NCBI GenBank assembly: GCA_965202745.1
Contig: CBDBCB010000017.1
Coordinates: 334,864-398,863, forward strand
Length of the DNA stretch: 64,000 nucleotides
Direction: 5' to 3'
Source of the DNA: JACKII01 sp965202745
GTDB lineage: Bacteria > Pseudomonadota > Alphaproteobacteria > Bin95
Position numbers and translations under genes: made by a program. The first letter of the stretch is position 1; each line of letters opens with the position of its first letter. This document shows, one piece after another, positions 1 to 9,119 of the stretch. The notes beneath the pieces are model-generated. The model saw nothing but the letters and a program-made list of their open reading frames with translations, made no database searches and was not told where the DNA came from.

Positions 1-351
1 CCGGCACTGGCAGATGAGATCGGCAAGCTCCAGATCAAAATCTCCGGCTGCATCAATGCCTGCGGCCATCACTATGTGGGCCATATCGGCATTCTGGGCC
101 TGGAGAAGGGCGGGGTCGAAAGCTACCAGATCACACTGGGCGGCGATGCAACCGAGACCGCCGCAATCGGCAAGCGTGCCGGTCCAGGCTTTGCTTATGA
201 CGAGGTGCTCCCGGCAATTGAACGCCTGGTGCAGGCTTATCTGACCATACGCAGCGGTCCGGAAGAGACATTCCTGGAAGCATACCGTCGGTTGGGCGAC
301 AGGCACTTCAAAGACGCCCTTTACCCGAAATCCGAGCCGGTCGCGGCCTAG
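1..351 (+). CDS. Nitrite/sulfite reductase, C-terminal part
   Basis: The open frame enters from the window edge and ends at a TAG, giving the last 116 residues of a siroheme/4Fe-4S nitrite or sulfite reductase of assimilatory metabolism. The SGCINACGHHYVGHIG motif (about residues 15-30 of the fragment) carries the second cysteine pair (C-x3-C) that binds the iron-sulfur cluster coupled to siroheme. The next gene is a DUF934 protein, which in proteobacteria commonly follows this reductase, so this is probably the cysI/nirA-like member of that pair. Nitrite cannot be told from sulfite specificity with the N-terminal half missing. Confidence 0.88.
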   Translation, partial: PALADEIGKLQIKISGCINACGHHYVGHIGILGLEKGGVESYQITLGGDATETAAIGKRAGPGFAYDEVLPAIERLVQAYLTIRSGPEETFLEAYRRLGDRHFKDALYPKSEPVAA

Positions 352-382
352 CGGCCAACACCGGAATAACAGGAGCAACGCA

Positions 383-856
383 ATGCCTATCGTCAACGAT
401 ACCGGTTTCAGCGACGAGCCTGTCAGCACCACGCTGATCCTGAATGAACTGCGCCTCAGCACGGATCGTAACCTGTGTGTTCAGGTGCCGAACGACATCT
501 AGCCTCAGTTGCTGGAGCCCTACTTTGACCGTATTGCGATGATCGTGGTGGAGTTCCCTGTGTTCTCCGACGGTCGCGGCTTTTCCATTGCGCAGCGCTT
601 GCGCGGGCTGGGCTTCAAAAAACCCCTGCGGGCAAAGGGTCATGTGATCGCCGATCAGTATTCCTATGCCCGGTCATGCGGGTTCGATGACGTGGAGATT
701 TCATTCGAGCGCGCCGCGCGCCAGCCAGAAGCCGATTGGCGGCAGGCCGCTATCCTGAGCCGTCCCTACCGCTCAAAATGGGCGAACGCACCTGTAGCAG
801 GCGCCATCCCTGCGTCCACCGACTCAATTGCCCCGTTTGAATTCTCACACTTTTAA
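383..856 (+). pseudogene. DUF934 protein interrupted by an amber codon
   Basis: The frame starts at ATG 383 after an AGGAG site and matches the DUF934 family, small proteins encoded behind nitrite/sulfite reductase. The family signature FSDGRGFS and the following DQYSYARSCGFD segment are intact. An in-frame TAG at 500-502 (after residue 39) splits the gene. Both halves read in one frame, so this is a substitution, not a frameshift; Gln (CAG) would restore it by one transition. The C-terminal half has an ATG at 509. It is either inactivated or carries a base-call error. Confidence 0.8.
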
Positions 857-873
857 GCGTGGGCTGGCCGCCC

Positions 874-1770
874 CTACTCGGCGGCCACCGGCTCATACCC
901 ATCCGCGCGGTCGTCGGGGGCGGTGGCGACCAGTTCTGTCTCCGCCTCGCCCGCCACACGCACATGGCGCATTACCCGCGGCTCTGAATAGTCATAGGGG
1001 CAGGCGCGGTGCAGCACACACCGATTGTCCCAGATCATCACGTCGCCCGGCTGCCATTGGTGGGCATAGGTGCGTGGCGGCTGCACGGCAAACTCCAGCA
1101 GATCATCCAGCAGTTTCTGCGCGTCCGCATCGGCCATGCCATCGATCCGGTAGGCGTGACGCCCGATGAACAGGGACTTGCGGCCCGTCACCGGGTGCAC
1201 CTTTACCAGCGGCCGGATCGGCGCGCCCTTGGTATGGAAGCCATAGCTTTCGCCCGTCTTGAAGACGAACCCTGCCTTGGCTTGGCTTTGATAGAGCGAG
1301 TGCTGGGCCGCCAAGCCGGCGATCTTTTTCTTCATGGCATCGTCCAACGCGTCGTAGGCGCCGCGCATATCGGCAAGCTCGGTCTGGCCATCCTTGCTCG
1401 GCACGGTGATCGCGGTCAGGCAGGAGGCTTTCGCCGCCAGCGGCATGTAGCTGCTGTCCGTGTGCCAGCCCTCGTTGCCGCGCAGCGACTGGTAGCGCTT
1501 TTCTTCCGGCGTCAGGATGTGGCCGTCGGCGGCCTTGTTCGAGATCATGGCGTATTCGTTGCCATCGTTCCGCAGGATCTCGATCGCCCCGAAACGCTTG
1601 CCGAACGCCACGTGCTCCTCGTTGGTCAGATGCTGGCCGGGGAATACCAATGCGGCGTATTCGTGAAAGGCGTCTTCAACGACTTTCCACTCGTCGTCGC
1701 TCATCGCGCCTAGCTTGATATCGGTGATAACGGCACCAAAGCTTAAATCCATGGGCGTTACGGTGGACAT
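874..1770 (-). CDS. TauD/TfdA-family 2-oxoglutarate dioxygenase
   Basis: This 298-residue protein belongs to the Fe(II)/2-oxoglutarate-dependent TauD/TfdA dioxygenases. The metal triad is visible as H103-x-D105 in GWHTDSSY and the distal His near residue 254 in WDNRCVLHRA; the following RVMRH stretch carries the Arg expected to bind 2-oxoglutarate. The start at 1770 is chosen because GAAGGAGG precedes it at the right distance; the frame stays open upstream to 1860 without a comparable site. The substrate is unknown (taurine, 2,4-D-like ethers and other acids all occur in the family). Two more family members lie at 32.6-34.4 kb. Confidence 0.9.
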   Translation of the reverse strand: MSTVTPMDLSFGAVITDIKLGAMSDDEWKVVEDAFHEYAALVFPGQHLTNEEHVAFGKRFGAIEILRNDGNEYAMISNKAADGHILTPEEKRYQSLRGNEGWHTDSSYMPLAAKASCLTAITVPSKDGQTELADMRGAYDALDDAMKKKIAGLAAQHSLYQSQAKAGFVFKTGESYGFHTKGAPIRPLVKVHPVTGRKSLFIGRHAYRIDGMADADAQKLLDDLLEFAVQPPRTYAHQWQPGDVMIWDNRCVLHRACPYDYSEPRVMRHVRVAGEAETELVATAPDDRADGYEPVAAE

Positions 1771-1889
1771 GGTATGTTCCTCCTTCGCTGAAGCGGCGGC
1801 CCGCAGGGCTCTCGCCGGATATTGGCAACTATGCTCGCGCCAAATGCCCCCGGAATGCAACGCTAAATCCGTGCGCTGCCTTCCCCGAT

Positions 1890-3119
1890 CTAGTCCGCAC
1901 CACCCGCTTCGGCAGCAGTTTCCGCCCGCTGCGTCCGCAGGTACAGGCAGGGCGGGATGGCCAGCAGCGCAATCGCCGCCATAGCCAGCATTGCCGTCTC
2001 GATGCCGTAGTGATCGCCCAGAAAGCCAAAGCCCACCGGTCCAACCACCGACACGCTGGAGGAGCCATAAACCAGCGCAAAGCCACGCGAAGCCCGGCTT
2101 TCGTGCACGAAATCATTGACCATACTGTAGGTAATGGAGGTCGAACCTTGAAGCACGATACCGAGGAACGGCAGCAACAGATAGGCATAGTAGCCGGGCG
2201 TGAACACCGCCGCCGCAATGCCCAGACCCGTCAGCACCTGCACCAGGGAGAAAGCAGTGCGCGAACCGATCCGGTCCGCCAGGAAGCCGCAAATCGCCTT
2301 GCCGAACATGCCACCGATCAGAATCGTGGTCGCGGCGAAAGTGGCTGCAGCCAGCGGTATGCCCTTCGCCAGCATCAGGAAGGCTGCAAAGGTCAGCGCG
2401 CCGGCCTGCACCAGGCTGTCCAGGAATACCACCACTAGCAGGGAGGCAAAGCCCTGCCGGTCGAGGATGCCCCATCCCTTGACCCTATAGTCATCGGCTC
2501 CGCTGGCGGCCCCGGCGCTCCGGCGGCGCGCGCCGATCTGGTTCCGGAGCGCGGCGAACACAATGGCGGCCGCCACCAGTGTCACCAGGCCGAATGCGAC
2601 TGTTGCGAACGACCAGGCAAGCCCCGCGCCGATGGCCAGGCTGAAGCTGGTGGTGAAGAGCAGCTTCCCTGCATCGCCCGATGAATTGTAGAGGCCGAGC
2701 GCGCCGCGCCGCCCGCTTTCCGCAAATGCCCGGCTAACCAGCGCGGAGGAAGGTGCATGCTGGAACGCAGTGCCAACACCAACAAGTACCAGGCATGCGA
2801 GCACCCCGCCCGAACCATCGGCAAAGGCAAACAACAGATAGCCCGCGCCGGAAACGGCCATGCCGAACACGAGCAGCACCGCGTCGCCCGTCCGCTCTGC
2901 CATCACGCCGGAGACGATCTCCAGCATCCCCTGGGCAAGGCTTTTGAGTCCCTTGAATAGGCCGACCTCGCTCAGATTGAGGCCTAGCGACTGAGCCAGC
3001 ACTGGCAACAGTACATAGACACCAGCGCTTAACCCATCCTGTACGGCATGGGTAAGGCTGCACATCCAGAGCGTTACCTTGCGTCTGGTGGCACTGGCAG
3101 AGGCGGCCGGGGCAGGCAT
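1890..3119 (-). CDS. Major facilitator superfamily transporter
   Basis: A 409-residue inner-membrane permease with about twelve hydrophobic segments in two six-helix halves, separated by a hydrophilic loop near residues 195-215 (RNQIGARRRSAG onward). It has the typical MFS length. The loop between helices 2 and 3 holds AERTGD, a weak form of the GxxxDR motif, and FLADRIGSRTAF gives the equivalent in the second half. It lies on the same strand upstream of the TauD gene, separated by about 120 bases, so it may import that enzyme's substrate. Substrate not deducible. Confidence 0.85.
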   Translation of the reverse strand: MPAPAASASATRRKVTLWMCSLTHAVQDGLSAGVYVLLPVLAQSLGLNLSEVGLFKGLKSLAQGMLEIVSGVMAERTGDAVLLVFGMAVSGAGYLLFAFADGSGGVLACLVLVGVGTAFQHAPSSALVSRAFAESGRRGALGLYNSSGDAGKLLFTTSFSLAIGAGLAWSFATVAFGLVTLVAAAIVFAALRNQIGARRRSAGAASGADDYRVKGWGILDRQGFASLLVVVFLDSLVQAGALTFAAFLMLAKGIPLAAATFAATTILIGGMFGKAICGFLADRIGSRTAFSLVQVLTGLGIAAAVFTPGYYAYLLLPFLGIVLQGSTSITYSMVNDFVHESRASRGFALVYGSSSVSVVGPVGFGFLGDHYGIETAMLAMAAIALLAIPPCLYLRTQRAETAAEAGGAD

Positions 3120-3303
3120 GGGGGCGGATTTTTCTCAACAGTGGTTCCAGATGGTGCGCCGGAACGCACCAGTCGTGGGGACTGTAACATAAGTGTCAAA
3201 AACATGGGTGCCTTCTGCGAGCCCCGACCCCTGGTTTACCCCTTGCTCTTCCCGGGGCGCACGCCAGCGACCATCCCGGACCCGGACCTTATTATCTGAC
3301 CAG

Positions 3304-3978
3304 CTACGCCCCCAGCGCCCGTATCCGCTCTATCGTTGGCTGGCGCACTTTGCTTTTCGTCAGGGCGAAGGCCGCCGGGTCCAGTGCAGCCAGCCGCTCC
3401 GCCGCTGCCTTGGCGCACGCATCGAAGTCAATGGCGTCTGCCGTTTCATCCAGGTAGCCAATGCCGGTAGCCTGATCGGGCGAATAGAGTGTGGCGTTGA
3501 TTGTCGCCTCGCCCAGCACCTGTGGCGCGAGCCGGTCGCGAGCCAGTTCCAGGCCGGTAATGGGCAGCGACAGGCCTATGCCCGTTTCGTTCAGACCAAT
3601 TCGGAAATCGCCGCGCAGGCCCACCCGCCAATCGCCCGCAAATAAAAGCAGCGCGCCCATGGCGACCGCATGGCCAGTGACGGCAAAGACGATAGGCAGT
3701 GGCGAAAGATAGAGCCGCTCCAGCAGGGCCATGCCGGCCTCGCGCATTTGTGCCTTCAGGGCATCATCGTCGCCGTGGATGATCTTCAGATCAAAGCCAC
3801 CGCAGAGCAGGCCTGGGCGCCCCTTGATAATGATAGCCTTCGCCCATTCAGCAGACGCCCGATCCAATCCGTCATTGATCGCTGCCGACATGGCAGGCGC
3901 CATCGCGTTGGCCTTGCCATCGTCCATGGTTAGCGTGGCGATGCCATCGGCAACTGAGTAGCGAAGAATTTCGGTCAT
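3304..3978 (-). CDS. Enoyl-CoA hydratase/isomerase (crotonase) family protein
   Basis: A 224-residue member of the crotonase superfamily, slightly shorter than the usual 255-270. The oxyanion-hole segments are recognisable around GLLCGGFDL (about residues 55-63) and GHAVAMGALLLFAGD. The region that normally carries the two catalytic Glu has FRIGLNETGIGLSLP, keeping one Glu. The start at 3978 has an AAGGAA site; the frame extends to 4032 without one. It probably acts on an acyl-CoA in the same degradative set as the nearby dehydrogenase and thiolase, though the exact reaction cannot be named. Confidence 0.82.
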   Translation of the reverse strand: MTEILRYSVADGIATLTMDDGKANAMAPAMSAAINDGLDRASAEWAKAIIIKGRPGLLCGGFDLKIIHGDDDALKAQMREAGMALLERLYLSPLPIVFAVTGHAVAMGALLLFAGDWRVGLRGDFRIGLNETGIGLSLPITGLELARDRLAPQVLGEATINATLYSPDQATGIGYLDETADAIDFDACAKAAAERLAALDPAAFALTKSKVRQPTIERIRALGA

Positions 3979-4145
3979 GGATTGGCGTTCCTTGTCGCGG
4001 GACTGGTTTGGCGGCCATTCAGGCAAGCGCACGCCGCTTCGTCAACCGCCGTCAAACACTGGAGCATCACCAGTTCAAATTGGATCGGTATCGGTATCAA
4101 TTTGCCGGGCAAGAAGCTCTAACTCTTAGATACAGAGCAGCTTCC

Positions 4146-5177
4146 TCACGCCATGCCGGGCCGGATCACGACCTTGCAGGCTTCGCGGCGGCGGTTCATC
4201 TCGAAGCCTTCAATGCCGTCGGCAAGCGGAATCTGGTGGGTCACGATGTGCTCCAGATCGTTGGCCCAGTCAGGCAGTTTGGCCAGGACGCAGTCCCAAT
4301 TCTCGTGCCCGCTGCTGTGCGCGCCGCGCAGTTGCAGCTTGCGGCGGACGAAGGGGGTGATGTCGATGGGCGCCGGAGCGTGGTGGATGCCGATGGCGAT
4401 CATGATGCCGAAGTCGCACAACTGGCCTAGGCCCTGGGTGATGCTGTCGGCAAAGCCGGTGGCCTCAAACACCCGGTCAACGCTCCGCTCTGGAATGTGG
4501 TCGGCTAGCGCGCCGCCATCACCCAGATCCACCACGCGGTCGATGCCGATCTTCTCCGCAACGCCCAGGCGCAGCGGATCGTTCTTGCCAACCACAGTGA
4601 CAGAAGCAGCGCCCTGCTGCTTGGCGATGTAGGCAACCGAAAGACCAATGATGCCGGGCCCGAGCACCACCACGTTCTGGCCAGGCTCCAGGCTGCCATA
4701 ATCAACGGCCCGGTCGCCGACGCAGAACGGCTCGGTCAGGGCTGCAATGTGTGGGGCGAGCTTGTTGCCCGTGGGCAGGCAGCAGCGCGCGGGTACCGGC
4801 ACCCGCACCGCGAAGCCGCCATCGACGCTGAGGCCTACCGACTTGCGGCTGGTACAGAAGTCCGACTTTCCTGCCTGACACTGCTCGCACACACCACAGG
4901 TATAGAAAGGCATCACGACGACGGGCTGGCCTTCGCTCAGACCCGAAACACCGGGGCCGATCTGACAGATGCGGCCTGCGAACTCGTGCCCCAACGTGAC
5001 CGACAGGGAGGGAATGAGCCAGTCATAGCCGCTGGTCCACTCATAAACGTGAATGTCGGAACCACAGATACCGGCAGCGTCCACCTCTATCATCACCATG
5101 CCGTCGGCCAAGGTCGGCTCCGGCACTTCTTCGAGGACAGCGCCGAATTCCGGGCCGGTTTTGCGCAGGGCGAGCAT
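4146..5177 (-). CDS. Zinc-dependent alcohol dehydrogenase (MDR family)
   Basis: A 343-residue medium-chain dehydrogenase. Catalytic zinc ligands appear in AGICGSDIH and GHEFAG, and the structural zinc lobe in CGVCEQCQAGKSDFC, with all four Cys present. The Rossmann nucleotide site is GPGIIGLSVAYIA. Start 5177 is supported by an AAAAAGGAAC site. Resembles threonine/polyol or aryl-alcohol dehydrogenases, but substrate specificity is unclear. It is transcribed with the upstream thiolase gene's strand, though a terminator-like hairpin separates them. Confidence 0.87.
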   Translation of the reverse strand: MLALRKTGPEFGAVLEEVPEPTLADGMVMIEVDAAGICGSDIHVYEWTSGYDWLIPSLSVTLGHEFAGRICQIGPGVSGLSEGQPVVVMPFYTCGVCEQCQAGKSDFCTSRKSVGLSVDGGFAVRVPVPARCCLPTGNKLAPHIAALTEPFCVGDRAVDYGSLEPGQNVVVLGPGIIGLSVAYIAKQQGAASVTVVGKNDPLRLGVAEKIGIDRVVDLGDGGALADHIPERSVDRVFEATGFADSITQGLGQLCDFGIMIAIGIHHAPAPIDITPFVRRKLQLRGAHSSGHENWDCVLAKLPDWANDLEHIVTHQIPLADGIEGFEMNRRREACKVVIRPGMA

Positions 5178-5262
5178 GGGGCGGTTCCTTTTTTTGGGGT
5201 CTATTGGGCACCATTCTTGCGAAAGCGACGCGGTCAGGCACGCAGAAAATGCCGGGACGGGC

Positions 5263-5308
5263 AAAGAAAAGCCCCCGCCCCAGCGGCTAGGCCGGAGCAG
5301 GGGCTTCA
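5263..5308 (-). terminator. Rho-independent terminator after the thiolase gene
   Basis: Read on the minus strand, a 13-base arm starting AAGCCCCTGC (5306-5294) pairs with GGGGCGGGGGCTT (5281-5269), with two G-U wobbles, and is followed by TTTTC. It lies about 30 bases past the thiolase stop, so transcription of the thiolase probably ends here and the dehydrogenase downstream has its own promoter. Confidence 0.65.
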
Positions 5309-5333
5309 AACGCCTAAGCATTATAGCGCGTTG

Positions 5334-6539
5334 CTACACGCGCTCAATGATCGTCGCGATGCCCTGGCCGACACCGATGCACATGGTGCAGAGGGCGTAG
5401 CGGGCCTGGCGCTGCTCCAGTTCGTACATGGCAGTGGTGATCAGACGGGCGCCGGACATGCCGAGCGGATGACCTAGAGCGATAGCGCCGCCGTTCGGGT
5501 TCACACGGCTGTCATCGTCGGCAACACCGAGCTGGCGCAAAACCGCAAGGCCCTGGGCGGCGAAGGCTTCGTTCAGCTCAATTACATCCATGTCGTTGAT
5601 GGAAAGGCCGAGGCGGTCCAGCAGCTTCTGGGAAGCCGGAGCCGGGCCGATGCCCATGATGCGCGGGGCAACGCCTGCGGTTTGCATACCCAGGATGCGC
5701 GCGCGCGGGGTCAGGCCATGCTTCTCCGCACCGGCAGCCGACGCCAGCACAGCAGCACACGCGCCATCGTTGACGCCGGAAGCGTTACCGGCAGTCACGG
5801 TGCCGGGATTGCGGAAGGGCGTCGGCAGCTTGGCGAGGCCTTCCATGGTGGTGCCTTCGCGCGGATGCTCGTCGGTGTCGACCACGATCGGGTCGCCGCG
5901 GCGACGCTGGATGGTGACCGGCACGATTTCCATGGCCAGACGGCCATTCTTCTGTGCAGCGACGGCATTGGCCTGGCTGCGGAAGGCCATGGCGTCCTGG
6001 TCTTCACGGGTGACCTGGAATTCCTCTGCCACGTTCTCGCCCGTCTCCGGCATGCTGTCGATGCCGTATTGGGCTTTCATCAGCGGGTTGACGAAGCGCC
6101 AGCCGATGGTGGTGTCTTCCATCTTCGCCGCACGGCTGAACGCACTGTCGGCTTTGCCCAGGACGAAGGGTGCGCGGCTCATGCTCTCAACGCCGCCACC
6201 GATGCAGAGATCGGCCTCACCGGTTTTTATTGCGCGGGCGACGGAGCCGATGGCATCCATGCCAGAGCCGCAGAGACGGTTGACGGTATTAGAAGGCGCG
6301 CTGTCGGGCAGGCCCGCCAGCAGACCAGCCATGCGGCCCACATTGCGGTTGTCCTCGCCCGCCTGGTTGGCGCATCCGTAGGACATGTCATCAATTTTGG
6401 ACCAATCGACGGAGGGATTGCGCTCCATCAGCGCCTTGATCGGGATCGCGCCCAAGTCGTCGGTACGTACGGCAGCGAGCGATCCGGCGTAGCGGCCGAT
6501 GGGGGTGCGAACCGCGTCGCAGATAAAGGCGTCTGTCAT
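5334..6539 (-). CDS. Acetyl-CoA acyltransferase (thiolase, beta-ketoadipyl-CoA type)
   Basis: A full-length 401-residue thiolase that cleaves a 3-oxoacyl-CoA with CoA to give acetyl-CoA. The acylated nucleophile is C90 in NRLCGSGMDA, the general-base His lies in GGAIALGHPLG, and the second Cys in CTMCIGVGQG. Overall sequence is closest in feel to PcaF/beta-ketoadipyl-CoA thiolases (TVNRLCGSGMDAI, DMDVIELNEAFAAQ), so aromatic or dicarboxylic acid breakdown is plausible. No other beta-ketoadipate gene is in the window. Followed by a terminator. Confidence 0.92.
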   Translation of the reverse strand: MTDAFICDAVRTPIGRYAGSLAAVRTDDLGAIPIKALMERNPSVDWSKIDDMSYGCANQAGEDNRNVGRMAGLLAGLPDSAPSNTVNRLCGSGMDAIGSVARAIKTGEADLCIGGGVESMSRAPFVLGKADSAFSRAAKMEDTTIGWRFVNPLMKAQYGIDSMPETGENVAEEFQVTREDQDAMAFRSQANAVAAQKNGRLAMEIVPVTIQRRRGDPIVVDTDEHPREGTTMEGLAKLPTPFRNPGTVTAGNASGVNDGACAAVLASAAGAEKHGLTPRARILGMQTAGVAPRIMGIGPAPASQKLLDRLGLSINDMDVIELNEAFAAQGLAVLRQLGVADDDSRVNPNGGAIALGHPLGMSGARLITTAMYELEQRQARYALCTMCIGVGQGIATIIERV

Positions 6540-6644
6540 GGTGGCGTAACTCCCGTCACTTTATTGGAAACTGGCGGCACTTTAGCATGACCGATATATA
6601 GCGCACGCGTTTTTGCAGACAGATGCCCAAGGAGGCCCAGCACC

Positions 6645-7874
6645 GTGACTGCGCTAGAAACCATCGCCAACGCCACCGCCCCGCCGCCATTGGATGGGGT
6701 GAAAGTGCTGGATTTCAGCCGAATCATCGCGGGACCGCTCTGCACCGTGCAACTGGCGGATATGGGCGCAGAGGTCATCAAGGTCGAAAATCCCGCTTTC
6801 GGCGACGATACCAGGCGCAACACCACACCCAATGCTGCAGGTGAGGCCCATTTCTTTCTGGCCTTCAACCGCTCTAAACAAAGCCTGACGCTCGACCCAC
6901 GTACGGATGCGGGCCAGGAAGTGCTGCTGCGTCTGCTGGAAGATACCGATGTGCTGGTAGAAAATTACCGGCCGGTCGTAATGAAGCGGTTTGGCCTGGA
7001 CTATGAAAGCCTGAAGGACCGCTTCCCCCGGCTGATCTATCACTCGGTTTCAACCTACGGGCAGACCGGCCCGATGTGGGACCGGCCTGGCTTCGATCCA
7101 GTATTGCAGGCCGAGTCCGGCATGATGTCGCTGACGGGAGAGCCGGACGGCGAGCCCTTGCGGCACCCGCTTAACCTCGTTGACTCCATGACGGGCCTGC
7201 AGTCGGTCAGCGCCATTTGCGCAGCCCTGCTTGCGCGGGAGAAAAGCGGGCGCGGCCAACGAATTGATCTGGCGCTGATGGATATGGCCATCGCGTCGCT
7301 GGGGAATGCCGGGCTTTATTATCTGGTCTCAGGCGAACAACCGCCGCGGGCAGGCAATGCTCATATGACGTCGACGCCCACGAACCTATTCTACGCCTCC
7401 GACAGGCCTCTCTATATGGCTTTGGGCTCCGACCGGCTCTATGGCCAGTTGTGCCGGGACATGCTGGAATGGCCAGACCTTGCGGAGGACCCACGCTTCT
7501 GCAGCCCGGCGGACCGGCTGGCGCACCGGGCCGAACTCTTCAAACTGCTGGGTGATATTTTCAAAACCCGCACGCGCGCCGAGTGGATGGCAAAAATGCA
7601 GCACTTGCCTGCAGGACCAGTACGCCAATTGGGCAAAGCGCTGGAGTCGGAAGAAGTCGCGGCGCGCGGCATGGTGGTGGAGCTGGACCATCCGAAAGCG
7701 GGGCCGATCAGGGTAATTGGCTCACCGCTGAACTTCTCGGACTCGCAATTGAGGCCCTATGAGCCACCAGCGTTGCTTGGCCAGCACACACTGGCAATTC
7801 TTCGGGACAAGCTGGGCTATAGTGAAGCGGAGATCGCGGCGATGCAGGAGGCCGGTGCTGTCGGGGAGGGATGA
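6645..7874 (+). CDS. CaiB/BaiF-family (class III) CoA-transferase
   Basis: A 409-residue class III CoA-transferase, which moves CoA between carboxylic acids through an aspartyl intermediate. The N-terminal LDFSRIIAGPLCTVQLADMG and ADMGAEVIKVENP blocks are diagnostic; the catalytic Asp is expected in NLVDSMTG (about residue 170). It starts at GTG 6645, seven bases after a strong GGAGG. It is divergent from the thiolase gene, with about 105 bases between starts, so the two probably share a promoter region. The acid substrate is unknown. Confidence 0.9.
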   Translation: MTALETIANATAPPPLDGVKVLDFSRIIAGPLCTVQLADMGAEVIKVENPAFGDDTRRNTTPNAAGEAHFFLAFNRSKQSLTLDPRTDAGQEVLLRLLEDTDVLVENYRPVVMKRFGLDYESLKDRFPRLIYHSVSTYGQTGPMWDRPGFDPVLQAESGMMSLTGEPDGEPLRHPLNLVDSMTGLQSVSAICAALLAREKSGRGQRIDLALMDMAIASLGNAGLYYLVSGEQPPRAGNAHMTSTPTNLFYASDRPLYMALGSDRLYGQLCRDMLEWPDLAEDPRFCSPADRLAHRAELFKLLGDIFKTRTRAEWMAKMQHLPAGPVRQLGKALESEEVAARGMVVELDHPKAGPIRVIGSPLNFSDSQLRPYEPPALLGQHTLAILRDKLGYSEAEIAAMQEAGAVGEG

Positions 7875-7950
7875 CCGCCAACGCGATAGCGGATTCTATT
7901 CAGACCGGCTCACCGCCCAATTCCTCCCGTTACCACGCAAGCGGGCCCTA

Positions 7951-7973
7951 ATGCCTGAGTGGCTCTCAGGCAT
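7951..7973. repeat. Short palindrome of the ATGCCTGAG repeat family
   Basis: A perfect 9-bp inverted repeat, ATGCCTGAG / CTCAGGCAT, around a five-base loop, 77 bases after the CaiB stop. There is no U-run, so it is a weak terminator candidate. The same arm occurs in the longer palindromes at 30222-30329 and 58422-58511. Confidence 0.5.
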
Positions 7974-8042
7974 GAAACACATCTGCGGGAAATCGGGAAA
8001 ACAAGTGATTCAACAAGACCCGAAACCGCTTTAGGAACCCAA

Positions 8043-8465
8043 CTACCCCTGCTCCACCGCCAACACGGTGAACAGCATCCCGCCAGCCTCGCCGAAGCGG
8101 CCATGGAAGGCCCGTCTCCCCGCCAGACTAGGCGCATTTGCACCGGTCAGGGCCGCCTCAAACGTCCCGGCCGCAGGGTCGAACACCACACGCGCCTCTG
8201 GGAAGTCCAGGAAATACCTGGTCGCCGGATAGTAGGCCTTGAACAGCGCTTCCTTGGCGGAGAAGGCCAGCTTGCCCCGGTCCAGCCGGCACCCGTCAGG
8301 CATCTGGACCCAGCCATCCTTCGCCAGTTCCTCCGGCAGGCACACCCGCGCCGCCAGCCCCTCCGGCAAAGGCTCAGGCGTCTCCAGATCGAGCCCCAAG
8401 CCGGCATAGCGCTCCGCCTTCCCCACAATAGCCGCCGCCCACGCCGCCTTGTGCGCAATCTGGGG
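8043..8465 (-). pseudogene. 4'-phosphopantetheinyl transferase, 5'-truncated
   Basis: Minus-strand reading gives the C-terminal two thirds of a Sfp/EntD-type phosphopantetheinyl transferase, which loads the CoA-derived arm onto carrier proteins. GLGLDLE and FSAKEALFKAYYP are the two Mg/CoA-binding signatures. The N-terminal part is absent: homology stops near 8460, where the sequence turns into a different gene on the other strand. The apparent upstream extension of the frame is antisense to that neighbour. Probably non-functional. Confidence 0.78.
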
Positions 8466-8957
8466 GAGTTCACCAACACCACCTTCCACATCGACACCGA
8501 GATGATGCCCATCGTCGAAGGCACTGACCCCTGTCACCCCTTCTTCCGCCAAGGCTACGGCAAGCGCGACTGCGCCACCATCCGCCGGTTCAAGGCCGAA
8601 GGGCGGCTGGTTGAGCACGCCAACGTCTCCGTCCCCTGGCAGGGTATCGAGCTGGTCCACATCGGTGGCCATTGCCGTGGCCAGATGGCTATCCGCGTCA
8701 ACACCAAGCGCGGCCCCATCGTGCTGGCGAGCGACGCCGCCCACCTCTACCAGGAATGGGAGGAGGAGAAGCCCTTCGGCGTCTTCTACGACATGCGCGC
8801 CATGCTGGAGGGCTACCAGACCTTGACCCGCCTATCCGGCGGCAAGCGCACGGAGATGATCGCCGGCCACGACTCCGCCGTCATGAGCATGTTTCCGGCA
8901 CCCGCCGAGGAACTGAAAGGCCAGGCGGTCTCTTTGCATGAGGCTCCAATCGGATAG
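8466..8957 (+). pseudogene. Metallo-beta-lactamase-fold lactonase-like protein, 5'-truncated
   Basis: Plus-strand reading from about 8466 gives the C-terminal part of an MBL-fold hydrolase resembling N-acyl-homoserine-lactonase-like enzymes: FHIDTEMM, then GGHCRGQMAI (metal His), LASDAAH (metal Asp) and IAGHDSAVM (last metal His). The N-terminal half with the HxHxDH motif is missing, so it cannot bind both metals. It is fused head-to-head with the truncated phosphopantetheinyl transferase, implying one deletion that removed both 5' ends. Confidence 0.75.
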
Positions 8958-9119
8958 ACGGCTTCCCTCAACCGGGCAGATGCGATGTTTTGCCGGAACC
9001 CGGCAATGAACCGAAACGGACCTTTCGGCGTATGGACTGCACGCCAAGCTTGAGGCATTGGGAATATACCCACTGATCGTTTGAACGAACGCCCCCTGCT
9101 CCCAAAGGACAGCTGCGCC

